DNA of 64,000 nt from Umezawaea sp049997955 (GTDB lineage Bacteria; Actinomycetota; Actinomycetes; Mycobacteriales; Pseudonocardiaceae): positions 372,001 to 436,000 of the forward strand of contig JAEBDY010000009.1 in the NCBI GenBank assembly GCA_049997955.1. The letters are read 5' to 3'. The notes beneath the pieces are model-generated. The model searched no databases. It was not told the origin of the DNA and worked only from the letters and a program-made list of their open reading frames with translations. Position 1 is the first letter of the stretch. Every line of letters begins with the position of its first letter. Shown in pieces: positions 41,399 to 55,942 of this stretch. The position numbers and the translations under genes are program-made.

Positions 41399-43105
41399 AT
41401 GAAGCGAACAAGATCACGACTCGCCCTGCTGTGCGCCGCCGCCGTGCTCGTGACCACCGGCCAGACGACCGCGCGCCCGGACGACCAGACCCGCCTCCAC
41501 GAGGTGCGCGCCCCGCTCGGCACCGAGCAGGCCCTGTTCGCCGAGGGCTTCGACGTGATGGAGCACCGCGAGGGCGACAGCCTCTTCGTGCAGGGCGACG
41601 CCGCCACCGGTGCAGCGCTCGAACGGGCCGGATTCCCGGCTACCGACGTCCGGGTGCTGCCCGAGCCGCCCGAGCGGTTCACGGCCACCGCGGACACCTA
41701 CTTCGGCGGGTACCGCACCGTCAGCGCCCACGAGCAGCACCTGGACCAAGTCGCCCGCGAACACCCCGACCTCGCCACCGTCGTCGACTACGGCGACTCC
41801 TGGCTGAAGACCCAGAACCGGGGTGGGCACGACCTGCGCGCCCTCTGCGTCACCCGCAAGCGCGCGGGCGACTGCGCCCGCTCCCCCGACTCCGCCAAAC
41901 CCCGCTTCTTCGTCATGGGCCAGCTCCACTCCCGCGAGCTGACCACCGGCGAGATCGCCTGGCGCTGGATCGACCACCTCGTCGGCAGCACCGACCCGGA
42001 GATCGCCACGCTGTTGAACACCACCGAGTTCTGGATCGTGCCCATCGCCAACCCCGACGGCGTGGCCAACGTCCAGCGCGGCGGTGACGCCCCGATCTCC
42101 CACCGCAAGAACGCCAACGACACCAACCTCCAGGGCACCACCTGCGCCGAGTTGTCCCACAACCACGTCGGGGTCGACCTCAACCGCAACACCAGCTCGA
42201 ACCGGGGCAACCAGAGCGCCTCCGAGCGGCAGTGCGACCAGGACTTCCGGGGCCCCGCGGCCGAGTCGGAACCGGAGACCCGTGCGATGGAGGCGTTGTG
42301 GCGATCCCTGTACCGCGACCGCCGTCCGGCCGACCCCGCCCAGGCCGCGCCCGCCGACACCACGGGCCTGGTGCTGTCCCTGCACAGCTACGGCAACTAC
42401 TCGCTGTTCCCGTGGAGCGGCGGCGCGACCACCCGCCGGGTCGGCAACGACGCGGCACTGCGAGACCTCGCCCAGGACTTCGCCGAACTGGCGGGCCCGG
42501 AGTGGAAGTACGGGCAGGCCGGGCAGGTGCTCTACTCCGCGTCCGGCACCACCGACGACTGGGTCTACGACGAGCTCGGCGTCGCGTCCTTCGTGTGGGA
42601 GATGGGCGCGGCGCCCGAGGAGACGTGCGGCGGATTCTTCCCCGCTCACTCGTGCCAGAGCGGGTTCTTCTGGCCCAAGGCGCTGCCGATGCTGATGCAC
42701 GCGGCGCGCAACACCGCCGCCCCGTACACGCCGATGCCCGAGCCGACGACCCCGTGCGCCACGCAGGTCAACGACACCGACACGCCCGTGGTCAGCCGCG
42801 TCCCGGTCACGGTGACGGTGGCCATCACGGTCACCGGCTGCCAGGGTTACGCCCGGTCCGCCTCGGTCGTCGACGTGCGGTTCAAGAACCTGAGCTTCTC
42901 CCCGATCATCACCGTGGACCTGGTGGCCCCGGACGGCACGTCCTACCACCTCCAGGAGCGGGCGGGGGGCACCGTGCCGGAGACGACCTACTCCTTCACC
43001 GTCGACCTGTCCCACGAGAGCCGCGCGGGCACCTGGAAGCTCCAGGTGCACAACGTCATGTGGCTGGGCACGGGTGACCTCGACCGCTGGAGCCTGACGA
43101 TGTAG
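41399..43105 (+). CDS. Secreted M14 zinc carboxypeptidase with P/Homo B domain
   Basis: 568 residues. A Sec signal peptide covers about 1-25 (KRTRSRLALLCAAAVLV core). A prodomain-like stretch (about 30-100) precedes the carboxypeptidase domain. Zinc ligands are in QLHSRELTTG (His and Glu, about 176-179) and LSLHSYGNYS (His, about 325), and the catalytic Glu lies in VWEMGAAPEE. The C-terminal P/Homo B domain (about 470-568) ends with the typical DLDRWSLTM strand. The enzyme should trim C-terminal residues from peptides outside the cell. It converges with the amylopullulanase gene across a strong hairpin. Confidence 0.93.
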   Translation: MKRTRSRLALLCAAAVLVTTGQTTARPDDQTRLHEVRAPLGTEQALFAEGFDVMEHREGDSLFVQGDAATGAALERAGFPATDVRVLPEPPERFTATADTYFGGYRTVSAHEQHLDQVAREHPDLATVVDYGDSWLKTQNRGGHDLRALCVTRKRAGDCARSPDSAKPRFFVMGQLHSRELTTGEIAWRWIDHLVGSTDPEIATLLNTTEFWIVPIANPDGVANVQRGGDAPISHRKNANDTNLQGTTCAELSHNHVGVDLNRNTSSNRGNQSASERQCDQDFRGPAAESEPETRAMEALWRSLYRDRRPADPAQAAPADTTGLVLSLHSYGNYSLFPWSGGATTRRVGNDAALRDLAQDFAELAGPEWKYGQAGQVLYSASGTTDDWVYDELGVASFVWEMGAAPEETCGGFFPAHSCQSGFFWPKALPMLMHAARNTAAPYTPMPEPTTPCATQVNDTDTPVVSRVPVTVTVAITVTGCQGYARSASVVDVRFKNLSFSPIITVDLVAPDGTSYHLQERAGGTVPETTYSFTVDLSHESRAGTWKLQVHNVMWLGTGDLDRWSLTM

Positions 43106-43113
43106 TCGGAGCG

Positions 43114-43144
43114 GGGGTCGCGGTCGGCACCCGGCCGCGACCCC
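43114..43144. terminator. Bidirectional hairpin between the carboxypeptidase and amylopullulanase genes
   Basis: A 14-base stem (43114-43127 with 43131-43144) with one mismatch and a three-base loop lies just after the carboxypeptidase stop, between two convergent genes. Confidence 0.7.
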
Positions 43145-43153
43145 GGCACGGGC

Positions 43154-48700
<5,547 letters not shown>

Positions 48701-48715
48701 GGCGACCTCCTTGTC

Positions 48716-48727
48716 GCAAGAACTTGC
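48716..48727. promoter_or_regulatory. Maltose-type operator candidate, copy 1
   Basis: GCAAGAACTTGC, arms GCAAG/CTTGC, lies 16-27 bases upstream of the amylopullulanase start. Repeats containing TGCAAG are typical of amylase and maltose promoters in Streptomyces; recognition by a MalR-like regulator is inferred. Confidence 0.5.
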
Positions 48728-48757
48728 AATCGCCCGGACTCAGTCCGAGCGATTGCA
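48725..48757. promoter_or_regulatory. Long palindrome upstream of amylopullulanase
   Basis: A 33-base near-perfect palindrome: TGCAATCGC and CGGACT on the left mirror AGTCCG and GCGATTGCA on the right around a central C, with one mismatch. It could end the upstream transcript (gene 48813-50075) or act as an operator; it overlaps copy 1 of the GCAAG repeat. Confidence 0.65.
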
Positions 48758-48798
48758 CCTCACCACGACGGGATTGGTCCAACAAGCGCCGAAGGGAT

Positions 48799-48810
48799 GC
48801 AAATACTTGC
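48799..48810. promoter_or_regulatory. Maltose-type operator candidate, copy 2
   Basis: GCAAATACTTGC differs at two positions from copy 1 and lies about 100 bases upstream of the amylopullulanase start, close to the end of the neighbouring gene. Confidence 0.35.
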
Positions 48811-48812
48811 GA

Positions 48813-50075
48813 CTACGGGATCGGGCCGAACGACAGCGCCAGCCGAGACGGGTGGAGGTCCCACGTGGTCGTCGCGTACATGGCGAGCAGGCCGCCGCCG
48901 CGAATGGTCTCGGGGGTGGCGGGACCGCTCATGGTCTGGCCGGTCGCGGACTCGTGCACCATCTGGTCGTGCCAGATCGGGGCGTCGTCCGGCACCGGGG
49001 ACGTCTCCACGACGGAGATCCGCTGGCCGTTGTGCTGCCGCACGATCATCAGCACGTAGGGCTTCTCGCGGTGGGTGATGCCACCCGCTTCGACGGCGAC
49101 GTACTCGCCGCGGTCGGCCGCTGCCTCGGAGGCGAGGCCGACCCACCGGAACGCCTCCAGCACCGTCTCGGCGGTGACCGCGCCGCGGGCCTCGACCTCG
49201 GAGACCCGCACCAGCGGCGTCGAAGGGCCGGACAGGTCGCCGTTCTCGTCGCGGTAGCGGTCGGCGAGCATGATCGTCGACCTGTTCGGATCGAGCTCGA
49301 CGAGGTCGCGGAACCTGTTCTCCAGCACCGCGGTGCGGGCCAGCGCGCCCTTCCCGAGCATGCCGAGCACGATCTCCGGGTCGCTCATCCGCCAGTAGCT
49401 GACGTCGTCGTCGTCCAGCCACAGCGGCAGGTACCCGCCGATCGGCAGACCCGGCACGACCGTCGTCAACACGGCCCCGACCTCCGGGACGGCCTCGAAC
49501 TCGGGCAGCGCGGCGAAGCGCGGATCGACCTGGCCGGTGCGCGCCACGTGGTGCGCCCAGGCGCGGGCCCGTGACAGCGGGTGCTGCGCGAACTGCGGGT
49601 CCCAGCGCGGGTCGTCGCCGACGTGGAACGGCAGCTTCCCCTGCACCTCCGGCGCGTACGGGTGCGGCTGGAACCAGTTGTCGAACCCGACCTGCGCCAT
49701 CAGCAACGCTTCGCGCATCCCCGTCATGCCCTGCTCGACGGCCTGGAACTTCAGCACCGCGCTCGCGTTCGCCTTGGGCACCGTGAACGAGGCCAGGAAC
49801 GCCTGCCCGCTGGGCTGGTTCGGTATGGGCAGCTTGACGATCTGCAGCAGCGCGGGCACCTGTCCCAGGTAGACGACGTGCGCCTCGACGAGGCAGCCGA
49901 CCTCACCCGTCAGGTGCGCGAGCCCCTGCCGCAACGACGACAGGTCGTCCAGCGCGGCGGGCAGATCGGGCACCTGCTCGAAGTAGCTCAGGCTCACCTG
50001 GTCGTTCGTGGCGGGGTTGAACCAGGTCGTCTGGTCGTGCTGCTGCAAACCGGTGGTGTCGAACGCGATGGGCAC
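48813..50075 (-). CDS. Hypothetical protein, 420 residues
   Basis: I do not recognise this protein. It has no signal peptide or membrane helix and is acidic overall. The N-terminal third (FDTTGLQQHDQTTWFNPATN, then YFEQVPDLPAALDDLSSLR) may form one domain. The middle contains DPRWDPQFAQHPLSRARAWAHHV. The C-terminal part contains VEAGGITHREKPYVLMIVRQH. Codon use is like its neighbours. GTG at 50075 is used. It ends about 110 bases before the amylopullulanase gene but is separated from it by a long palindrome, so a functional link is doubtful. Confidence 0.75.
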   Translation of the reverse strand: MPIAFDTTGLQQHDQTTWFNPATNDQVSLSYFEQVPDLPAALDDLSSLRQGLAHLTGEVGCLVEAHVVYLGQVPALLQIVKLPIPNQPSGQAFLASFTVPKANASAVLKFQAVEQGMTGMREALLMAQVGFDNWFQPHPYAPEVQGKLPFHVGDDPRWDPQFAQHPLSRARAWAHHVARTGQVDPRFAALPEFEAVPEVGAVLTTVVPGLPIGGYLPLWLDDDDVSYWRMSDPEIVLGMLGKGALARTAVLENRFRDLVELDPNRSTIMLADRYRDENGDLSGPSTPLVRVSEVEARGAVTAETVLEAFRWVGLASEAAADRGEYVAVEAGGITHREKPYVLMIVRQHNGQRISVVETSPVPDDAPIWHDQMVHESATGQTMSGPATPETIRGGGLLAMYATTTWDLHPSRLALSFGPIP

Positions 50076-50199
50076 CGGAACACCCTATGTGCCCGCCCGG
50101 CGAAGGGGCAGGGGTTCAGTCCACAAGGATGTTCCGGCGGTACCCCTCGACGACACCGCGAGTTCACCACCGCGACCCGTCGCCGAAGTACGCGGACCC

Positions 50200-50229
50200 G
50201 GCCTCCGACCCGGATGCGGGATCGGAGCC
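50200..50229 (-). terminator. Hairpin ending the valS-folC-DUF4233 operon
   Basis: GGCCTCCGACCCG (50200-50212) pairs with CGGGATCGGAGCC (50217-50229) with one bulge on each side, directly after the DUF4233 stop. No T tract is seen. The rest of the gap up to 50075 shows no gene. Confidence 0.6.
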
Positions 50230-50619
50230 TCAGACCTGCTGGCTGGGCAGCCGGCCCTCGGCCATGCGCTTGGCGAGGTCGCGGCGCATCCAGAAGATGC
50301 ACGCCCACACCAGGCTGAACACCGCGCCCACCGCGCCGAGCGCGGTCAGCGCCAGCCAGGACGCGACCATCACCACGTGCAGGCCGACGATCAGCCAGAA
50401 GCTCCAGCTGTGCTTGAGGAGCGCGCACGTGGCGATGAGGCCCGCGATCAGGCCGAACGCCAGCACGCCCGCCGTGGTGCTGAAACCGCCGCCCAGCTTG
50501 GCGATCACCGGCAGCGCCAGCGCCACCACGATCACCTCGATGATCAGCGTGCCCGCCGTGATGCCGCGGAACGCCTTCATCGGGTCCTTGGGCGGTGGCT
50601 TCACCGGTGGTGTGGTCAT
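50230..50619 (-). CDS. DUF4233 family membrane protein
   Basis: 129 residues with four predicted transmembrane helices (about 20-42, 47-66, 70-90, 92-112). DUF4233 proteins stand after folC in many actinobacteria (Rv2446c in M. tuberculosis). No function is known. The ATG overlaps the folC stop by four bases (ATGA), so it is the third gene of the valS-folC operon. Confidence 0.9.
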   Translation of the reverse strand: MTTPPVKPPPKDPMKAFRGITAGTLIIEVIVVALALPVIAKLGGGFSTTAGVLAFGLIAGLIATCALLKHSWSFWLIVGLHVVMVASWLALTALGAVGAVFSLVWACIFWMRRDLAKRMAEGRLPSQQV

Positions 50620-51977
50620 GACGGCTCCTTGCCGAACAGCGCGCGGGCTTCACCGGCCGTGACGACGGAGCCCGTGACGATCACACCGCCGCCGGACACC
50701 ACGCCCTCCTCGTCGTCCTCCTCGGTGCGCATGACGGCTTCCTCGATGGCGCCGGGGAGGCTGGGCTGCACGAACACCCGCTCCTCGCCGAACACCTCCA
50801 TCGCGAGGTCGCCCAACGTGTCAGCGTCCATCGCTCGCGACGAGGAGTTGCTGGTCACCACGATCTCGGCGACCACCGGTTCCAACGCCCGCAGCATGCC
50901 CGCCGCGTCCTTGTCGTCCATCACGCCGACGACGGCGACGAGCTTGCGGAAGCCGAACTCGTCGCGCAGCGCGGCGGCCAGCGCCGTGGCGCCGTGCGGG
51001 TTGTGGGCGGCGTCGACCAGGACGGTCGGCGCGGAGCGCACCCGTTCCAGCCTGCCGGGCGAGGTCACGGAGGCGAACGCCTCGCGGACGGCCTCGATGT
51101 CCAGCGGCTGTTCCTTGCCCGCGCCGAAGAACGCCTCGACGGCGGCGAGCGCCAGCGACGCGTTGGACGCCTGGTGCGCGCCGTGCAGGGGCAGGAACAC
51201 CTCGTCGTAGACGCCGCCGAGCCCCTGGAGCTTGAGCATCTGCCCGCCGACGGCCACGTCCTGCTGGAGGACGCCGAATTCGAGGCCCTGGCGGGCCACC
51301 ATCGCGTCCACCTCGGTCGCCCGCTCGATCAGGATCCGCGCCACCTCGTTGGTCTGCTCGGCGAGGATCGCGACGGCGCCGGGCTTGATGATCCCGGCCT
51401 TCTCCCGCGCGATGCCCTCGATGTCCGAGCCCAGGTACTCGACGTGGTCGATGCCGATCGGCGTGATCACGGCGATCCGGCCGTCCGCGACGTTGGTCGC
51501 GTCCCAACTGCCGCCCAGGCCGACCTCGACGATCGCGACCTCCACCGGGGCGTCCGCGAACGCCGCGAACGCCATGCCGGTGAGGACCTCGAACTTCGAC
51601 ATCGGCACGTCGTGCTGACCGTCCACCATGGACAGGTAGGGCTCGACGTCCCGGTACACCTCGACGTACCGCTCGGGCGTGATCGGCTCGCCGTCGACGC
51701 TGATCCGCTCGGTCGCGAGCTGCAGGTGCGGGCTCGTGTAGCGGCCCGTGCGCAGCCCGATGCGGGACAGCAGCGCGTCGATCATCCGCGACGTCGACGT
51801 CTTCCCGTTGGTCCCGGTGATGTGGATGACCGGGTAGGAGTGCTGGGGGTCGCCCAGCACGTGCGTCAGCGCCCTGATGCGGTCGAGCGACGGCGCGATC
51901 TTCGTCTCGGGCCAGCGCTCGTCCAGTTCCGACTCGACGGCCCCGAGTGCTTCCAGGGCCGCCGGGTCGGAGCTCAC
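50616..51977 (-). CDS. folC: Folylpolyglutamate synthase / dihydrofolate synthase FolC
   Basis: 453 residues. Adds glutamate to dihydropteroate and to folates. The Mur-ligase-type P-loop GTNGKTSTSR is near residue 55, GLGGSWDATNVAD lies in the central domain, and DAAHNPHG marks the start of the C-terminal domain. The GTG start at 51977 overlaps the valS stop (GTGA) and follows GGAGG. The valS-folC order is conserved in actinobacteria. Confidence 0.96.
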   Translation of the reverse strand: MSSDPAALEALGAVESELDERWPETKIAPSLDRIRALTHVLGDPQHSYPVIHITGTNGKTSTSRMIDALLSRIGLRTGRYTSPHLQLATERISVDGEPITPERYVEVYRDVEPYLSMVDGQHDVPMSKFEVLTGMAFAAFADAPVEVAIVEVGLGGSWDATNVADGRIAVITPIGIDHVEYLGSDIEGIAREKAGIIKPGAVAILAEQTNEVARILIERATEVDAMVARQGLEFGVLQQDVAVGGQMLKLQGLGGVYDEVFLPLHGAHQASNASLALAAVEAFFGAGKEQPLDIEAVREAFASVTSPGRLERVRSAPTVLVDAAHNPHGATALAAALRDEFGFRKLVAVVGVMDDKDAAGMLRALEPVVAEIVVTSNSSSRAMDADTLGDLAMEVFGEERVFVQPSLPGAIEEAVMRTEEDDEEGVVSGGGVIVTGSVVTAGEARALFGKEPS

Positions 51978-54610
51978 TTCGCCTCCGGCAGAGCGGCGAT
52001 GCGCGTGTTCAGGCGGTCGATGTCGGCGTTCGCGGCCGCCAGGCGGGCCTGGATCTTGGCCACGACGTCCGCGGGCGCCTTGTCGGTGAACGCGGGGTTG
52101 TTCAGCTTGCCCTCGCACTGCGCGCGTTCCTTCTCGGCGACCGCGAGGTCCTTGGTCATCCGCTTGCGCTCGGCGACCACGTCGATCGTGCCGGAGGTGT
52201 CCAGCTCGACCGTCACGGTCCCCTTGGGCAGGCCGACCTCCAGCGACGCGGACACGGAGAAGTCGTCGCCGGGGTCGGTCATCCTGGTCAGCGCCTTCAC
52301 CGACGGCACCTGGTCGAGCAGGTCGACGCAGCACGCGCCGCGCACCTTGCCCGCGACCTTCTGCGTCGGCCGCAGGCCCTGGTCGGAGCGGAACCGGCGG
52401 ATCTCGGTGACGAGCTTCTTCAGCCCCTCGACCCGCTCGGCCGCCACGGGGTCGCGCTCGACGCCGGACGGCTTCGGCCACTCGCCGATCACCAGCGACT
52501 CGCCGCCGGTGAGCGTCTTCCACAGGGTCTCGGTGATGAACGGCGTCAACGGGTGCAGCAGCCGCAGCACGACGTCGAGGACGTGCCCGAGCACCGACTG
52601 GGTCGCCTCGGCGCGCTCGCCGCCCTCGGCGATCTGGACCTTCGCCAGCTCCAGGTACCAGTCGCAGAACTCGTCCCACGTGAAGTGGTAGAGCGCCTCG
52701 GACAGCTTGGCGAACTGGAACGCCTCGAACTGGCCGTCCACATCGGACACCAGCTGGTCGAGCAGGTCCAGGATCCAGCGGTCCGCGTCGGTCAGCGCGT
52801 CGCGCGCGGGCAGCGGCCGGTCGACCGTGGCGCCGTTGGAGAGCGCGAACCTGGTGGCGTTCCACAGCTTCGTGGTGAAGTTGCGGGCGCCCGCCGCCCA
52901 CTCCTCGGCGACCGCGAGGTCCGAGCCGGGGTTCGCGCCGCGCAGCAGCGTGAACCGGGTGGCGTCGGCGCCGTAGCTGTCGATCCACTTGAGCGGGTCG
53001 ATGCCGTTGCCGCGCGTCTTCGACATCTTCTTGCCGTTGGCGTCCCGGACGAGGCCGTGCAGGTAGACGTGGTCGAAGGGCTGGACCTCGTCCATCGCGT
53101 ACAGGCCGAACATCATCATCCTGGTGACCCAGAAGAAGAGGATGTCGTAGCCCGTGGACAGCACGGAGGTCGGGTAGAACTTCGCCAGGTCGGCCGTCTT
53201 GTCCGGCCAGCCCAGGGTGGAGAACGGCCAGAGACCGGACGAGAACCACGTGTCGAGCACGTCCTCGTCCTGCCGCCAGCCGTCGCCGGTCGGGGGCTGC
53301 TCGTCGGGTCCGACGCAGATGACCTCGCCCGCCGGGCCGTACCAGACCGGGATGCGGTGGCCCCACCACAGCTGGCGCGAGATGCACCAGTCGTGCAGGT
53401 TGTCGACCCAGTCGAAGTAGCGCTTGGTCAGGTCGGCCGGGTGCACGGTGGTGCGGCCGTCGCGGACGGCGTCACCGGCGGCCTTGGCGATGCCCTCGAC
53501 CTTCACCCACCACTGGAGCGACAGGCGCGGCTCGACGACGGTGCCGCAGCGCTCGCAGTGGCCGACGGAGTGCACGTACGGGCGCTTCTCGGCGACGATC
53601 CGGCCCTGGTCGCGCAGTGCGGCCACGATGGCGGGACGTGCCTCGAACCGGTCGAGGCCCTCGAACGGACCGCGCACGGTGATCACGCCGCGGCCGTCCA
53701 TGACGGTCAGGTTCAGCAGGTCGTGGCGCTGGCCGATCTCGAAGTCGTTCGGGTCGTGCGCGGGCGTCACCTTGACGGCGCCGGTGCCGAACTTCGGGTC
53801 GACGTGGGTGTCGGCCACGATCGGCACGCGGCGACCGGTCAGCGGCACCTCGACCTCGGTGCCGATCAGGTGCGCGTACCGCTCGTCCTCGGGGTGGACC
53901 GCGACGGCGGTGTCGCCGAGCATCGTCTCGGCGCGCGTGGTCGCGACGACGATCGAGTTCGCGCCCTCGCCGTAGCGGATCGACACGAGTTCGCCGTCGT
54001 CGTCGGAGTGCTCGACCTCGATGTCCGACAGGGCCGTCTGGCAGCGCGGGCACCAGTTGATGATGCGCTCGGCGCGGTAGATCAGGTCGTCGTCGAACAT
54101 CTTCTTGAAGATCGTCTGGACCGCGCGGGACAGGCCCTCGTCCATGGTGAACCGCTCGCGGGTCCAGTCGACGCCGTCGCCGAGGCGGCGCATCTGGTCG
54201 AGGATCTTGCCGCCGTACTCCTCCTTCCACTCCCACACGCGCTCGACGAACTTCTCGCGGCCGAGGTCGTGGCGCGAGAGCCCGTTGTTCGCCAGGTCGC
54301 GCTCCACGGCGTTCTGCGTCGAGATGCCCGCGTGGTCCATGCCCGGCAGCCACAGGACCTCGTAGCCCTGCATCCGGCGCCTGCGGGTGAGGGCGTCCAT
54401 GACGCTGTGGTTCAGCGCGTGGCCGATGTGGAGGTTGCCGGTGACGTTCGGCGGGGGCAGCACGATCGTGAACGGCGGCTTGTCGCTGGTGACGTCCGCG
54501 GTGAAGTAGCCGTGGTCGACCCAGCCCTGGTACAGCTCCGCCTCTACCTCGGACGGCTGCCACGCCGCGGGGAGTTCGGGACGCTGTGGAGTGGTGCTGG
54601 ATTCGCTCAC
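51974..54610 (-). CDS. valS: Valyl-tRNA synthetase
   Basis: 878 residues, a class I aminoacyl-tRNA synthetase. The HIGH motif is in GNLHIGHALNH near residue 57, the KMSKS motif is KKMSKTRGN near 528, and the editing domain lies between. The C-terminal coiled-coil arm (about 815-875) is present. The protein is complete and of normal length. ATG at 54610 begins a short non-conserved tail before the catalytic core. It heads the valS-folC-DUF4233 operon. Confidence 0.98.
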   Translation of the reverse strand: MSESSTTPQRPELPAAWQPSEVEAELYQGWVDHGYFTADVTSDKPPFTIVLPPPNVTGNLHIGHALNHSVMDALTRRRRMQGYEVLWLPGMDHAGISTQNAVERDLANNGLSRHDLGREKFVERVWEWKEEYGGKILDQMRRLGDGVDWTRERFTMDEGLSRAVQTIFKKMFDDDLIYRAERIINWCPRCQTALSDIEVEHSDDDGELVSIRYGEGANSIVVATTRAETMLGDTAVAVHPEDERYAHLIGTEVEVPLTGRRVPIVADTHVDPKFGTGAVKVTPAHDPNDFEIGQRHDLLNLTVMDGRGVITVRGPFEGLDRFEARPAIVAALRDQGRIVAEKRPYVHSVGHCERCGTVVEPRLSLQWWVKVEGIAKAAGDAVRDGRTTVHPADLTKRYFDWVDNLHDWCISRQLWWGHRIPVWYGPAGEVICVGPDEQPPTGDGWRQDEDVLDTWFSSGLWPFSTLGWPDKTADLAKFYPTSVLSTGYDILFFWVTRMMMFGLYAMDEVQPFDHVYLHGLVRDANGKKMSKTRGNGIDPLKWIDSYGADATRFTLLRGANPGSDLAVAEEWAAGARNFTTKLWNATRFALSNGATVDRPLPARDALTDADRWILDLLDQLVSDVDGQFEAFQFAKLSEALYHFTWDEFCDWYLELAKVQIAEGGERAEATQSVLGHVLDVVLRLLHPLTPFITETLWKTLTGGESLVIGEWPKPSGVERDPVAAERVEGLKKLVTEIRRFRSDQGLRPTQKVAGKVRGACCVDLLDQVPSVKALTRMTDPGDDFSVSASLEVGLPKGTVTVELDTSGTIDVVAERKRMTKDLAVAEKERAQCEGKLNNPAFTDKAPADVVAKIQARLAAANADIDRLNTRIAALPEAK

Positions 54611-54717
54611 ATCAAGAGTCTACGAAGTGAGCGCTATCGACTTCGACCGACATACCTGCTAACGCCCGCGCCCCGCCGTCCGATCGACCAGGAGCGGGTG
54701 GTTACTGGGGAGTTGAC

Positions 54718-55659
54718 GTGAGAACGCACCACATGGAAGGCCACCCCGAGTGGCTGCGCGCGGCGAGCGGTCGCGTCGCGCGGGAGGTCCGGCGGATCCG
54801 GCGAAGAACCTGGCTGTCCCGTCACGGCAACGGCGTGGTCGCCGGGCTGGCGCTGCTCGCCGTCGTCGCGCTGGCGGTCGGCATCCACGCCACCCGGGAG
54901 CCCGTGCCGCAACCGGCGTCCGCGGCGGCGCCGACGACGATCACGCGGGTCGACCCGGCCGACCCGTTCCGCGGCACACCGGCCGCCGACTGGCCCGACG
55001 GCGAGGCGGGCCTGGTCGTGCCGACGGCGGAAGCGGTCGGGACGTTCACCGCGGAGCAGGTCGCCGACGCGTACGGGAAGGCCCGCGCGGCCGTGGTAGC
55101 CGCCCGGCTGGACCGGCGGGTGCTGGAGGGCCGCGACCTGGAACCGCTGCTCGGGCTGTTCGCCGCGGACGACCAGGAGGGGCTGCGGCCGCTGTTCACC
55201 GGCGGCCGGGACGACGAGGCCGCGCTGGTCGCGACCAGGATCGCGCCGGGCTCGGCGCTGCTGCCCGTCGAGCCGAAGGTGACCGGCGGCATGACGATCG
55301 AGGCGAGGAACCCCGGCGAACTGGTCGTGCACACCGACTTCGTGTTCGCCTACGCGTTCGCGGCCGACGACGTGGAGAAGCTGCACGGCCCGATGGACGT
55401 CGTCGCGGTGACCCGGATCCAGTACGACTACATCATGCGGTCGGGCCCGGCTTTCCGATCGGAGAGCCGGGGCATGTGGGCCGGGCCGTCCACCGGGCAC
55501 AGCTACTCGATCGGCTGCACGGCGTCGCGCGAGGGCTTCCTTGCGCCCTCGTTCGTGGAACCGCGGGCGAAGCGGGCGTCATCGCAGGAGGACGGCGGTC
55601 CGGAGGACTACTTCGACGCGTCCAAGCCGATGCCGACGATGAACACCTGCCCAGGCTGA
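54718..55659 (+). CDS. Membrane-anchored hypothetical protein
   Basis: 313 residues. A basic cytoplasmic N-terminus is followed by one transmembrane helix at about 39-58 and a large extracytoplasmic domain. Two cysteines near the end (SIGCTASREGFLAPSF and the terminal NTCPG) could form a disulfide. The C-terminal block with YDYIMRSGPAFRSESRGMW looks conserved in a family of actinobacterial exported proteins, but I cannot name it. GTG at 54718 follows GGGGAG. It is divergent from valS. Confidence 0.75.
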   Translation: MRTHHMEGHPEWLRAASGRVAREVRRIRRRTWLSRHGNGVVAGLALLAVVALAVGIHATREPVPQPASAAAPTTITRVDPADPFRGTPAADWPDGEAGLVVPTAEAVGTFTAEQVADAYGKARAAVVAARLDRRVLEGRDLEPLLGLFAADDQEGLRPLFTGGRDDEAALVATRIAPGSALLPVEPKVTGGMTIEARNPGELVVHTDFVFAYAFAADDVEKLHGPMDVVAVTRIQYDYIMRSGPAFRSESRGMWAGPSTGHSYSIGCTASREGFLAPSFVEPRAKRASSQEDGGPEDYFDASKPMPTMNTCPG

Positions 55660-55942
55660 GGTCACCCGAACGGATGCTGTCGCCGGAATGTGGCCCAGTT
55701 CACAATTGACAGGATTGGCCAGCTCAGCGGGTGTCGATGCGGATTCACGGACTCGGTTGAACCCCTTGGAGCCCGTGACAGCGGTCCGCTCCGCCCGCTC
55801 GGCGAGCCGGTCGCGGCACCCATCGCCGCGCCCTCGCGGAGCGCGGCGGTGGGCCACGCCGTCCGTCTCGGGTGGTTCGCCCTCAACCGGAATCACAGCG
55901 CGGCGACCAGCCGGGTGAATTCCGCGGGGCGATACTGGGGGC

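Noticed and set aside
51947..54721. A 924-codon plus-strand open frame over valS
   Set aside because: Antisense of valS, no domain recognised; the valS motifs on the other strand are complete.
55690..55942. A small plus-strand gene before the YdeP-type gene
   Set aside because: The frame runs on into ydeP out of phase, and the protein has no motif; TTGACA at 55706-55711 may instead be part of a promoter, but no convincing -10 follows.
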